A DNA stretch of 64,000 bases, taken from Litomosoides sigmodontis. Lineage: Eukaryota; Nematoda; Chromadorea; Rhabditida; Onchocercidae. The position numbers and the translations under genes were made by a program. Under the pieces are notes generated by a model. The model saw nothing but the letters and a program-made list of their open reading frames with translations, did no database searches and was not told the DNA's origin. Each line of letters begins with the position of its first letter. Position 1 is the stretch's first letter. Below are positions 38,624 to 51,082 of the stretch, in pieces. The stretch covers positions 6,134,001 through 6,198,000 of the forward strand of contig OY718805.1 of the NCBI GenBank assembly GCA_963070105.1. Direction: 5' to 3'.

Positions 38624-40205
38624 ATGCTTACCTTGAAACGACTTGGCCGTGGCTTGTAAGTGTTTTTTTTCTCAAAAAAAAGGACAAACTTATTGAGCAG
38701 GTTTTGTAGAGAGGATCGTTTGAATGCATTTCTGGACTGTTGTTTTTCCAGATCGCTTTCCGTTTTTTATTTCCGTCCAATATTTCAGTCTTCGTTTTTA
38801 TGTTCAGTTTATTATGCTAGTATTTCTAATGGTTCCAGTCAAGTAGACAGTCAGCCCTGTAGAAATCATCCTATTTCTTTATCTTCTCATTTCATTCCAA
38901 ATATCGAAATCTGGCATTAATTTACTTAAAACAGAAAGTATGCAACACTCTTTTTTTTTCTTGCAGCACTGTAAGCAAGCCTTTGGTAACTTTTTGTACT
39001 GCGAAGCTAAATACAAGTATTCCGGAAGGCTTAGGCGAATTTTTCGACGACCCGGCAAACTATGGTAAGAACGAACTTGATGAAAAGAATAAACCTGGTC
39101 GTCCATGGAGTACGGATGAATTAAGATTAAAATCAAATATCGATCTTCATAAATTATGGTAATAAAAATAAATTTAATTATGGTTCAGCTGTGATTGCTT
39201 TTCTGCTTTTTAGAGAACTGATCCGTTCAGTTTTAGTTTGCGGTAAAATTTCTCATTATTGTAGGTATGTATTGTTGAAGGAACGTAATATGTTATTAAC
39301 AATGCAGGAAGCATGTGTCCAAAAAGCGCTTCGTATGCCCAATCCGGATCGAATTGAGAAAGTTGCTGAGGTTATTTCATGATTTTGACGAAATCCCTAT
39401 TTATCTAACCGTTGTGAATAGTAAATCGATTTCTGAGAAAAGTATACAAATTCCAAACTTTTTCAAATATTTGGAAGTTACTTTGACCTACATAGCAAAG
39501 GTAATACGTTTCAGAGCATGCGTAACCTCGAATCAGTGGTACATGAGCGTAACGATGCCTATTTTCGTCTTGAAACAGGCGATGGTGCTGATCCACCTAT
39601 GCGGACCGTCACATCTTTTGCAGGCTTCACTTATCAGTTTGTTTTGACATTGATTTTTTTGATAGGATATGTCTTGGTTCTTTTTTAAGGTCTATTCTAA
39701 TCTGTATAAAAACACAAATGCACAAGTCTCTTGTAAACCGGCTCTTCCTATTTATATAAAGTAAATTTACTTCTATTTAGGAAACGTGCCACGGAACATC
39801 TTACTCCCCCGGACAAACAAAATCAGAAAGAATATGAGGTGCCTTATCTCGATGATGATGCTTATTTAATGCAAAAGTTATGGGCTGAAAAAGAGCATGC
39901 AAAGCAACGTGACGCTTTAGATGATGAAGTAAGGCGAAGACGGCGTAACAAAGATCAAGTAAGAAGTTGTTGGAAGTTGGGAATTTTTTTGATTTTAATC
40001 TTTTCATAAATTAGCGCGAAGGTGGTATCCACTCGCAGTTGACTCCATTAAAAGTTTCAATAATTGGACAAAATTTAATTCGAAATCGAGATTCGAAACC
40101 GAACTGTAATCGAAAAATCTATTGCAGGTGAAACATCGACGCTCAGCGCGGTCTTATATTAGTGACATTGCTCAGCTTAAAGAAGTGAAAGAATTGGTCT
40201 CATAG
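38624..40205 (+). CDS. MRPL47: Mitochondrial large ribosomal subunit protein uL29m
   Basis: Mitochondrial homologue of bacterial L29, near the polypeptide exit of the mitoribosome. Exons 38624-38655, 38967-39158, 39265-39370, 39515-39636, 39781-39958 and 40128-40205 keep phase and give 235 residues (human about 250). Diagnostic blocks are [58 protein letters not shown] and VVHERNDAYFRLETG, followed by a basic C-terminal region (EVRRRRRNKDQVKHRRSARSY). The first ten residues (MLTLKRLGRG) are basic and can start a mitochondrial targeting signal. The junction TA TCA|GTTTGT at 39636 is a weaker donor but keeps frame. IFT56 follows 719 bp downstream on the same strand. Confidence 0.95.
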
Positions 40206-40924
40206 TAAAAGTGTTGTACTTAATATTACAATAAATTATTTCATATAGCTTTTTTGTTTTTACATGATGCCGTTAGATTGATGTTGTGGATGATGAAAGA
40301 CTATAGAATCTGAATTCGTCGTGCTATCAATTTTTTCATTCTCGAGTTTCATCTCTATTTCGACTCCTAGTTTGTAAAATGAAAGTCCTCTAAAAATGTC
40401 TATTTTCTTGCACTAATTTGATTTTTATTATACATCGTTTCCAGTCCGAAGCATAGCCAGTGGGACCTAATAGCGTTTTTCAATCTCTGTGGGATGCTAA
40501 GTTTTTAGTCCTTCCATATTACGGGAATGAAAAGTGCGGCAAAGTCGCTGAAATGAACAATTATGTTAGATCACCGTGGCAACCATCACTTGCCTCAAAC
40601 AATTTACCAATATTAGCAGTTTCTAGCACGTTTGGCACATTTCCCTTCAGTCACCATTCGCTGAGTTAAATTTCCTATAAAAGTCATGGTAAGTTTTCAT
40701 CAGTTGCGAGCTCCTTAAAATGTATTCTCGATCTCCCGGAGGAAACGTGATGAGAAAAGAGGACGAACATGACTTTCAAAGTTTGATTTTTCCAAGTGTG
40801 GTACAGTTGAATTGATAATTTTAAACAATTTATTAAGGCATTATACTACAGAAAATTTTATGCTTATTGTGGCGCCCCCAAAAGCCTTAATCATTTAAAA
40901 ATGTCGCTATGATGTTCACACTCA
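40206..40924. other. Gap between MRPL47 and IFT56
   Basis: Holds the MRPL47 3' UTR (AATAAA near 40230) and the IFT56 leader. A TACTACAG acceptor at about 40852 may be a trans-splice site. An open frame at 40460-40669 has no recognised motif. Confidence 0.5.
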
Positions 40925-43900
40925 ATGAAACAGTCATTGCAGTTGTTGTCCAGACTTCGACCTGCCTGGAAGAAATCAGAGCAGAAATTGAAGGACAAGA
41001 AAGTCCCTGAGTTGGATGAGTTTTTATTGAAGCGCGATTATGTCGGTGCTATGTCGTTATTGCAGGCTTGTGAAGGATTTTATTTGATAGTGAATTAAAC
41101 AAATTTATCATTCGAGTATTTCGGGAAAAAATTGGTTGCAGTTATTCGTTTAGTCAATCTGATTGACCGTGCAGCACATCCGGTCGAAAAGTATCAAATC
41201 CCGATGCTAATAATTAAGGAAATTAAAGTAAATTTTTAAAAAAAAAATTGCAGTTCGAATCAAAAGATGGCAATACTGATGATTTGACTGAGCTTTGGCT
41301 TGGACATTGTGCTTTTCATGCTGGCGATTATCGGAAAGCAATTTCGGTTGGTTGCTACCACAAGTGACAATTTAGAAAGCATAACCGATGAATAATTTAG
41401 GTACAGTAACAAGTGTAAGAAGTATAATAACCAATTTAGAGGGTTAGCACAGAGTGGCAAAAACCAGAACAATCATTTTTTGACAGTCACCTTTGAAATG
41501 AACAAGAATAAGGTAATTTCTTCATAGCCGTTAGTTACTGATTAACTTTTCTCCAATAATAACTCATATACTTCAAGTATCGTATTTGATGTTATGTTCA
41601 TATGTTCATGTATTGTAGTGAAATATATGAATTAAAATTCTCTTTTTCAATTTTATTTATTTCTTTCTTGTGTGTTCTCTTGTTGAAAAACGAAGTGTTA
41701 GGTGAAGAATTTAGTTGTTGAAAATTTTAGATATATGAAAGAATGCTGCCTAGAAAGAACTGCCCACCGGAAGTGAATGTTTACATTGCTTGTTGCTTCT
41801 TTTTCCTTGGTTTATGTACGGAAGCCAAACAATACGCCGAAAAAGGTATTTACAGTTGGACAGCCCGAATGAGCACTTAATAGTATTGGAATGTTCAAAT
41901 CTGAAAGACACCTTGCTTAATTTAGGCCCGAAGAATGCACTCCAAAATCGATTATTATTTCATCTGGCACATCGAATGAAAGATGAGAGGCAATTGCAGG
42001 TGCATCGGAGTGGCTTACAGGATACTACTGAAGATCAGTTATCGCTTGCTGCGATGCACTACCTGCGTTCCCACTATCAAGAAGCTATTGATATCTATAA
42101 GAAGATTCTAGGCAGTAAAAAGTAATTTGTTTCGACACTTCTAGAAATTTTACAATCACCATTCTTGAATTCTCCTCCTATCAACTTACGGGGCTGTGAA
42201 ATCTCACAACGTTTGATGGTAGCGTATCAAGCGAATATCAACACACTTCATACAATTCAATCAAATAGTTGATGAATTAAAGGTATCAAAGAGAATATTC
42301 AATACCTTATTGACGACGCTAATTTTATTTTCAGGAATTTCATTGCTTTGAATGTTTATCTTTCTTTATGCTATTACAAGCTCGACTGTTACGATCTTTC
42401 ACTCGTAAGTGTCTAACAATAGACCATTTAATGGCAGTATGTCAAACGTTCTTCACTAAGTTTCATTTAAAAAAAGCACATAGCAAATAACGTAATGGAT
42501 CGGCTTCCTAAAATTTTAAATACTATTCATTTCTCCTACATCATCTTCAGTAGCAGCTTTCTGTGATTAACTGTCCTGTAATTTTTATTTTATCAAAAAT
42601 GTCTTTCAAGTAGAAATATGTAGATTCATCAGACTAAACTTATTTGTGCCATAACTTATCAAGAATATGAATTAACACACTTAAACACAGGAAGCGTTGC
42701 AACTTTACTTGAGCGAAAATCCGGACAGTGCCATTGCTATAAATCTGAGAGCTTGCAATCACTACAAATTATATAATGGGAAAACTGCAGTGAAAGAACT
42801 TCAAAAGCTACAAAGCGGGAAAACATCAAATTGCATGTTTGTGAAGGATCTTATCTCTCACAACACAGTTTGTCCTTTGCTTCGATGCAAACTTTTCCCT
42901 GTTTTCAAACCTATCTTTTAAAAGTCTTCTTGAAATAGCGTATTTCTTTTCAGGTAGTCTTTCGCGATGGAAATGCCGCACTTCAAATCCTCCCGCCACT
43001 TATCGATACTTTACCTGAAGCAAGACTCAACTTGATAATTTTCTACTTAAAAAGAAGTACGCTTTATAGGACAATTAGTTGTTCTGCAGAAAATTTTCAA
43101 ATCAAATTAGCGCTTAACCTTAATAACACTGCTAAATGCAGTTTTTGCCCATATGTCTCTGATCTGAATGTCGATAATTTGTTGTTTGGATCGCTGTTCA
43201 GGTTTTCGGAAATGATAATAGTGCTAATAAATTATAATAAACGATAAAATAGGTAGGATTTTTTTGCCAGTCTTTTTTGCGAGTTTTGCAAATGAAAGTT
43301 TTATTATTTTCTCTTAACCTGATGATGGAGTCGATATAAAATTTAGATTTTAGATCCGACTTTACATTGTACTTTGTGCATGAATTGAATTAAGGGGTGG
43401 ATAAGAAAGATAGAAGTAGTCCTCTTAAGTTATTTCACAATTTCTTTTCGCCAATCAAGTTTACACCTTTTCTAAAATTTAATAATTGAGTTTACAGACG
43501 AAGTGGAGGCAGCACTTAATCTGATGAGCGATATGGATCCGCAACATCCAATTGAGCATCTTCTGAAGGCAATAACTTATTGCATTATTAGTTATCAGCA
43601 GAACTCTGTGAGTTGGACAATTTTGTCTGAATTTTTAGGTTTCAGTCTACTCTTTGTATTTCATTCTTCCAGTCAAAACTGTATTGATAAAATCACTCGC
43701 ACTTTTTTCGTGGTTAAAACTTTAAACTTTAATTCTATTGCAGAAGGAGCACCTGGAAGTGGCGCGAAAGCATTTTCGATTGGTTGGCGAATCAGCTGCT
43801 GAATGCGGTACGTTTCGCTTGAGAATAAGGGTGGAAATAGTTTACCTTAAAACTTTTCCCCTTTTATTTAATTAAATCCACGCGCTTGATTTTTATGTCT

Positions 43901-45430
43901 CACTTTGTGATTTCCTCTTTTTTTAACAGACACAATTATCGGCCGGCAAGCTATGGCGTCCTCTTACTTTCTATGCAATGAATTTGACGAAGTACTCGTT
44001 TATTTGAACTCAATTAAAGTATGTTTTATAAAAACATTGCTAGCTATCCTTGATGGGTCGGTAAAATGATTGAAATGTTATTGGCTTTTCGTCCATTTTA
44101 GGCGTATCTTCATGATGATGACACATTTAATTTCAACATTGGTCAGGCCTTACTAGCAAGTGGTAACAGCACAGAAGCTGAGGCAAGCCTACTGCTGGTG
44201 GTGGACGAGGAATTGAGGAAAAACCCAGCATATTTTCTTAGTCTTGCTCGAGCCTGTTGGTTTTTTCTATCACTTTCTTCTTATTTTTTTTACCTTTTGT
44301 TTTTTTTATTTTGTTTTACTTTATTGGCTTAATTGTGTCAAAATTGTTGCCGGAAATGAAGAAGCTAAGTTGTGTACCTCTTTCAGGAAAGAATTTTCCG
44401 ATTACATGATGGCCTTAGCCTGTAATTCAATGAAAGATTTCAAGGAAGATTGTAGTAGTGTTCGACTTGTTCATCTTAACATTTGAAGTCATCTTTCAGA
44501 TATCCAAAATGGTAAAAGTAACTTGGCCTGGAAAATGTATGAAAAGATGAAAAATTCTGATGGTGCCATCAAATTATTATCTTTAATTGCAAACGATTGT
44601 TATAGGGTATTTTTAGTTAATTATTTGTAAATTGAAAATGCAAAAACCTAGATAGTTTATGTGTAATTATAAAACAACCAAAAAATTTTTGCTAGAATTT
44701 AAGTTTTTTCGAGAATTTATTTTGAAATTACATCAATTATAATTCGCAATAATTAGTAGAAACTTATCATGGGTTTCTCGAGATGATTTTGTTATGTTTA
44801 TTTGATAGAGTGTATGATCAAAGTTATTAAGATCGGTGATTACCTGTATGCGGCAAAATCTTTCGATGCTATGGGAGAAATCGAACCGAATCCGGACTAC
44901 TGGGAAGGTAAACGCGGAGCTGTTATTGGAGTATTCAAGCTAGTCGTGGAACGGAAAGCACCATCGTTTGTACTTTTTGACAATTCCATGTTATTCCAAA
45001 CATTGCTTCTTTGTAAGCAATATGAGAAAGGACTAAAATGCAAGCTTGATATTCAATTTGTTAGCCGTCATAAGTTCATCTTAGCAGAGGATGCTGAATT
45101 CGCTCCAACTTGCACATTGTTAATATCTGCAAACAAACAGTGGAACCATCTTTCGTGACAGCATGTGGTTTTGAATTTTATAATGAAATGAAATGCTTTC
45201 TAAATAAAGTTCATAGAATCCAGTCCTTGTCTTCCCCAGAAATGTCCACTTAATTTGATTGATAGCAATAACTTCTATTTGTGTATCCATACTTTCTTTG
45301 AATGGAATCAGATTTCAGTGATCATCTTCTCGAAGCGATTGTTTTGCTGGAAAAGAGCAGACACCCACAGGTTGGATACATCACTAACATTATCCGACGA
45401 TATATTCGAGAAAACAACTTGAATATATGA
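40925..45430 (+). CDS. IFT56: Intraflagellar transport protein 56 (TTC26/DYF-13)
   Basis: TPR protein of IFT-B, needed for ciliary transport in sensory neurons. Exons: 40925-41089, 41254-41346, 41731-41845, 41926-42121, 42335-42404, 42691-42867, 42954-43056, 43498-43607, 43744-43807, 43930-44018, 44102-44255, 44500-44606, 44832-44965, 45319-45430. All phases agree, giving 562 residues (human 554). Matches run the whole length: [143 protein letters not shown] and [10 protein letters not shown]. The last exon ends [12 protein letters not shown], like human MKKWAKENRVSI. The start is the weak point: ATG 40925 is preceded by other ATGs, and a TTGCAG at 40934-40939 could be an acceptor with a further exon upstream. 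Confidence 0.96.
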
Positions 45431-46059
45431 TCTCTTGAATGCATTGGAACGAAGTCGAATAATCGAAATTTGAAAATAGCGTTATATATTTCATTTTGCA
45501 CAGCCAAGTGGAAATGTATTGGAAGTTATTCTAAAATTTTATCATAATGGAACAAATTACTACGTAATAAATGTTTGAATGAAGAAATTCAATATCGGTT
45601 GTTGGATATTACAACGATCATGTGCATATTGCATTCAAATTTTTGTCACATTCTTTATAAGAAAGCACATTTAAAAATAAATTCATTTTTAGCTATTTCT
45701 AGAAGGTTTTTGGCTCGGTCTTGCTTTTTTAGTCGCAATTTGTTCCTCAGATGTTATATTATTTCTTAGAAAATCTCTTTACAGATGCTTTAAGTTTTTA
45801 AGAAAATTGAATATCAGTCTAATCACAAATATTCAAGCGTTACCAAGCTAAATGAGTCGGTTGAAATGATAAATGCAATCAGTGGTTTGGAGTAAATAGA
45901 TAGAGTGAAAATTATAATTGAAAATCTCAGGCTATAAATTTTTAAAAGTTTCCCCGCACTTGCTAAAAGTGCGGAATTGTTCCCGCTTGTTCGAAGTTCT
46001 AAATGTCCTTAACGGATTTTCAGAATCCATTAGCTCGCAAAGAATTTGAGTGCAGAAAA
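45431..46059. other. Gap between IFT56 and NT5C2
   Basis: 629 bp holding the IFT56 3' UTR. It ends with a TTTTCAG acceptor at 46017-46023, 37 bases before the NT5C2 ATG with no upstream exon seen, a likely spliced-leader addition site. Confidence 0.5.
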
Positions 46060-49000
46060 ATGGAGAGCACAAAAGGTCCTGCAAAAAGCGCAGCAAATCC
46101 TGAAGAAACTTCTATCATGAGCTCAGAAGTGAAGAAGGAGTGGAGGGCCTTCGAGAACGATCCATGCAAACAGTGATGCATTTCAATTGTTGATCTTTTG
46201 CACCGCACTATTTCGCTAGCTGTCAGACAAGCATGTGATAGCGAGAGCAACAATAGCTCTTTGATGATCCGAATAAATCTGAGAAATCTGGGGATAGCAA
46301 CAAGCATTTTCTTTGTTGTGAGAACTCTCATTTTGCAATGATTTGTGTGCCGCGCAAGATCCAAGCAGTACGAATTAGGAATTCCGCCCGAAGTACAAAA
46401 CTACGCGTTTTGCAATCGGAATTTGCTGAGAATGCAGCTGACTTAATGCACAAACTCATTTTACCTTTCAGAGTTTTTTCTAATCGATCAGTGTATCTTC
46501 AAAAAATCCGGTATTATGGATTTGACATGGATTTTACACTGGCAAGTGCGTGAATGAGCAACTGAATATTAAGTGCTAGAAATTTTCCATTTATTCTTTC
46601 ATTCCCTGTTTTACAGAGTTCACTTCAATTTCATATTTCATTTTAATACAACGCAGAAATGCTTTAGTTTATAAATCGCCGGACTATGAAATTCTGCTGT
46701 ACAACAGCATTATAAATCGCTTGATACTTCTCGGTTATCCTGAACAACTACGATCGTTCCCGTATGAGCAAGACTTTGCCATTCGCGGTGATATTCCTCG
46801 ATGAATTTTAATAACTATCAGAAATCTTCATTTCGACGATAATTTCCAAACCTTATTGCTATCATTAACGAATTAGCTGATCATCAATTGAAATTTCCTC
46901 AATCAGCAATACCGAACCTTAAAAGGACTTCTATATCAATTAATTTTCTAGCACTCTTGTATAATTGCTTATCACAGGTTTATGGTTTGATCGAACTTTT
47001 GGCAATTTGCTGAAAGTTGATGGATTTGGAAATATTCTTGTTGGCTTACATGGCTATAATTATCTTCGTCGGCAAGCGGAATTCCTTATTTTTATCGTTT
47101 TCCTCCCAATAATTGATGAGAGGAGTTGGCAATTAAAAATTTAACAAATTGCTGCAGATCAGATATCAAGAAGCAATATCCGAACAAATTCATCTCATTG
47201 CGACATCCGGAAAACATTCTGGTGATGAACTCGTTATTTGATATTGCTCACACATATGTACTCATTACCCTTATTCACTATTTCGACAATCATAAGGATT
47301 ATGAAAGGTAAAGCAAACGTTTAGCAAATAACGACCTTTAAGTGAGTTAAAAAATTTTTATTATATTTTAAACTCAAAAATTTGGGATTGCATTTAAACT
47401 CAAATTAGCAAAAAGACATCACATATATGGGAAATTTATGTTCAACTTTGTTAAAGCTATTGTTTGAGAGTATGAACACAGTGCGCTCAGATGACATTCG
47501 TTTTTAGGACCAGCGACGGCACAGGTGTTCGAAACGGCGATACGATAATATCCTATAAATCGCTTGCTGAAGATGTTTTAAGCGCTGTCAATTATGTTCA
47601 TAATGATGTATGAAGAACTAATTTCTCAAAAAAATTTTTTTTCAATTTTAATTTGCTTTTTTAAATTTCTTTTTTCACTTGTATTAGATTGCCATTTGTT
47701 TAGAAATACTTTGTGACTTCAGTTACTTAGAAACAAACCGAGAAATACCGGTGAATGACAACTTCAATTTTCATTCAGCATAAATTGTTTGAGTTCGAGT
47801 ATATAAATTACACTTGTAATTCCGGGTGTAATTATATATTGTCACTCTAACGTTACATCTGTTTTATGCTAACTTTCCATTTCAACTTTCAGATTTAACT
47901 GATCTTTGCTTCATTTACATCCATGTTTTAAGAGCTCGCTAAAAAGCGATGTGTTACGAAATTTGGACAAATATATTATCAAAGATAATCGAATTAAATC
48001 ACTCCTAAAGCTGATCAGCGCTCACGGTGGACGAACATTTCTTTTGACCAACAGCAACTACAGTTACACAAATGTTTGTTGTTGCAGCTGTAAGCAATAG
48101 GTTTTGCAGGTCGCACAATTTAAAGCTGATTCATTACTCTGGTTAATTTTGCTTAAATCAAATGTATCTATTAATGAAAGGTTCAGCTTTACACGTTTTG
48201 TTTTTTGACAAATATTCAGGGAATACTGAGCTATTTGATTGGATCAGATTGGACATCATATTTTGATGTTTCAATTGTTGACGCAAAAAAACCGCTGTGG
48301 TTCGTGAAAGGCACTGTTTTTCGACAAATCGATACTGAGACAGGAACGCCTAAAATTGGTGTACATCAAGGATTACTTCAAAAGGGTGACGTATATGCTG
48401 GTGGTATGTGTTTGATGAATAAAATTACTTGGTTATTTGAATGACAAAAAATTCTCACTGGTACTTTGTTTATTTAGTCATTTCAGTGGAATGAGCATAA
48501 CTTTATGTTTGACCTAGTCCTACCGATCTATTTCCTGAAGTGGCATATGATATAGGCAAATTGCTAAATTCCTCAATTTAAACCATCGATCATTTGGACT
48601 ATCAATGACTAGCTCAATTCGAAATGTGTTATTTCTCCTTCTTGACTTGTTTAAGAATTTGCAACAACGTTTTTCAACAATGGATTGTAAGTGGAAGGAA
48701 TGAATTAAATCTTCCGCTCAAGCGAAAGTTCATCATTCATTTTTAGGTAATTCAGATGACTTTCGTAGGTTATTTAATGCTCGCGACAGAGAAGTGCTGT
48801 ATATTGGTGATCACATATTTGGTGATGTGCTTAAGTCAAAGAAAACCAAAGGTATATATTTACTCTTAGTCTAGTATGATAAGACTTTTGTCTTCTTAAC
48901 TTGGAACACTAGACTTATTATTGACGTTTTACTTTATAAGTGAACTTTTCTCACTTTTTTTGCCTTCTGCTTTATACTTCTTATTTAGTAAATAGAATTG

Positions 49001-50046
49001 GTTTAAATGTGGCCAAATAATCATCATTTCGCAGTTAAAACTGAAATGAATTCTGTTGATCACTGGAACTTAATTGGCTAATTGCATCTTGTTTTGAAAG
49101 GATGGCGTACATTTCTTGTGATACCTGAACTAGTAAAAGAGATATCCATCTGGTCACAACGGCATGATTTATTTGAAAAAGTGGTAGAACTAACCAAGCA
49201 GGTTGAAGTGATGTATAATAAGATAAATATTATCTCTGCTCAATCAATTATCCAAGAAGGAAACAGTCAAATTCGAGTAATACAGATAGCATCTTATCAT
49301 TTCGCTTCAATTCTCGTTGTTTTTTCTTAACTTTTAAGTCACAAATTATAAAATGTGTCAATTCTGTAAATTATCATACAGGAAAGAACTCAGGAGATGG
49401 ATAAATGCTACAGCAAAATGGGTTCGTTGTTTCGAAGCGGGTCACGTACCACATTTTTCGCGTCACAGGTATGGTTGGGAAATTGCGGTTTTCTTGAACC
49501 CAATTTCTGATTTCAGCAGCAGAAACTGGTTGGACAAATGTCTTTTGCAAGCTTTTTTGGGATTCCTTCGACTTCAGGTGGAACGATTCGCGGATCTTTA
49601 TTCTTCTAGCTGTTATAATTTACTCTATTATCCACATTTTTATTTTTTCCGTGCTCCGATGACATTGATGCCGCACGAAGTGAATACTGATAGATGTATT
49701 CGTGAAAGGAAATCCTCATCATCATCGGGTAGAGGTAATGAATTAGTGTTACGAAATAGTTTTGAGAAAAAGGTAAACAACTGGAATAAATTTATAATTC
49801 TTCGGAAAATAAATGTTTCAGTTTTTTTAATATAGAATAACTTAACTTAGCACATTTTATCGTATCATTATCTCGAAAAAACAAAGTCAAGTTCTGTAAT
49901 ATCCTACAGGTCGAAGAAAAAGTTTCTATCGAACGAATAGCACCAAAACAATACCACACCTTCAAGAAGACACATCAGCAGCTAATGAGGAAGACGCTTC
50001 AGGTGAAACAAGCAATGATGGACAGACGTTTTCAGAATCCGAATAG
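46060..50046 (+). CDS. NT5C2: Cytosolic purine 5'-nucleotidase (IMP/GMP-preferring)
   Basis: HAD-family nucleotidase that dephosphorylates IMP and GMP in the cytosol. Exons: 46060-46172, 46472-46545, 46668-46787, 46978-47067, 47163-47307, 47508-47607, 47933-48073, 48220-48400, 48747-48851, 49101-49276, 49382-49468, 49578-49734, 49910-50046. Phases agree, giving 541 residues (human 561). HAD motif I is [11 protein letters not shown] (Asp 56 and Asp 58), motif [13 protein letters not shown], motif III Lys in VDAKKPLWF and motif [18 protein letters not shown]. Other family blocks are [38 protein letters not shown] and [18 protein letters not shown]. The 47067 donor (GTCGGC) and 47163 acceptor are less certain. 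The final exon as chosen gives an acidic tail ([19 protein letters not shown]), as in human. A longer exon 12 ending at 49772 keeps frame and gives another tail stopping at 50065. Confidence 0.95.
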
Positions 50047-51082
50047 CATATTCAGAGTTCGTTAATTCTTATCAACTAATCCTTTTATGCTAGCTTCTTG
50101 TTTTCATTGGATGTTAAAGACGATTGACTAATTTATCTTTTGTCGAACACCAATCCACCAATTACCCGTGAACACAGTCAAATACGGATTTTGTTGTATG
50201 GAGAAACTGTGCCCGTAATATAAGATTACCAAAATATTATGAATGCCCAATTATCCAAACCACTAGGTACTATCTCATCATTGACTTCTGTGCTTGATCG
50301 ACAATTTCCTTTGGTCAAGAAATTCAGTGTTCATTTGAAGTTACAGATGTAACTTTCATTTGAGCGACTAGCTTGAAATGCATTAGTGTACTGTTGGGTA
50401 GGTAACCTGCCGTTAATCTGTAACAAGACATTACTTGAAATGCCTTTTTGATTAAGGAATTTTTGCAGAAGTCTTCAATTCTTCATTTTCTCACATCTGA
50501 TGCTGCAAGTCACAGTTCAACCCTTTACACTAATCGGTTCTATTTGATATGCACAAATTTTCAAACATCCATTTGAATGTTTAAAATATGAGAACTTCCG
50601 TACCAATATCTGAACTGAATTGTCATGCTAACACGCATTGTGGTTTTTAAATATTTTGCTGGTTGCTGTTTATTCCAGTTCAGCTAGATATTATTCTAAT
50701 GTAAATAAAAAAAGTACGTTTAAAGTTTGGCTGAAGTCTACTGTTCACACAGATATTTTCAAATTATAAGACTAACAGGCTGAAAAGAAGAATGGTAATA
50801 GGAGAATAAGATTCGATTGAAATGCTACAGCATTTATGCTAGATACAGAGGACTTAAAACGTTAATCCATTCATTTATCGGACTATCGATGGTTGCTAAG
50901 TGATTTTGAATTTTTATATTTCGGTACCTCATGAAATAATTCCTGTCTTATGTTCAGAGTACAATAAATGGCATTATAAGAGTGGAGAATACAATTGAAG
51001 ACTTCCTTTAATTCAGCGAAAATGTCTATGACATACAATTGCTGAGTTTTTTTCCATTTCTTCACAATCCCAATTTTTTCAT
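50047..51082. other. Convergent 3' flank between NT5C2 and the minus-strand gene
   Basis: About 1 kb between two converging genes. I see AATAAA-like signals for the plus strand near 50703 but no coding exon. Confidence 0.5.

Noticed and set aside
44244..44486. Plus-strand frame between IFT56 exons 11 and 12
   Set aside because: The known IFT56 order continues directly from LSLARA to [11 protein letters not shown], so this stretch is intron.
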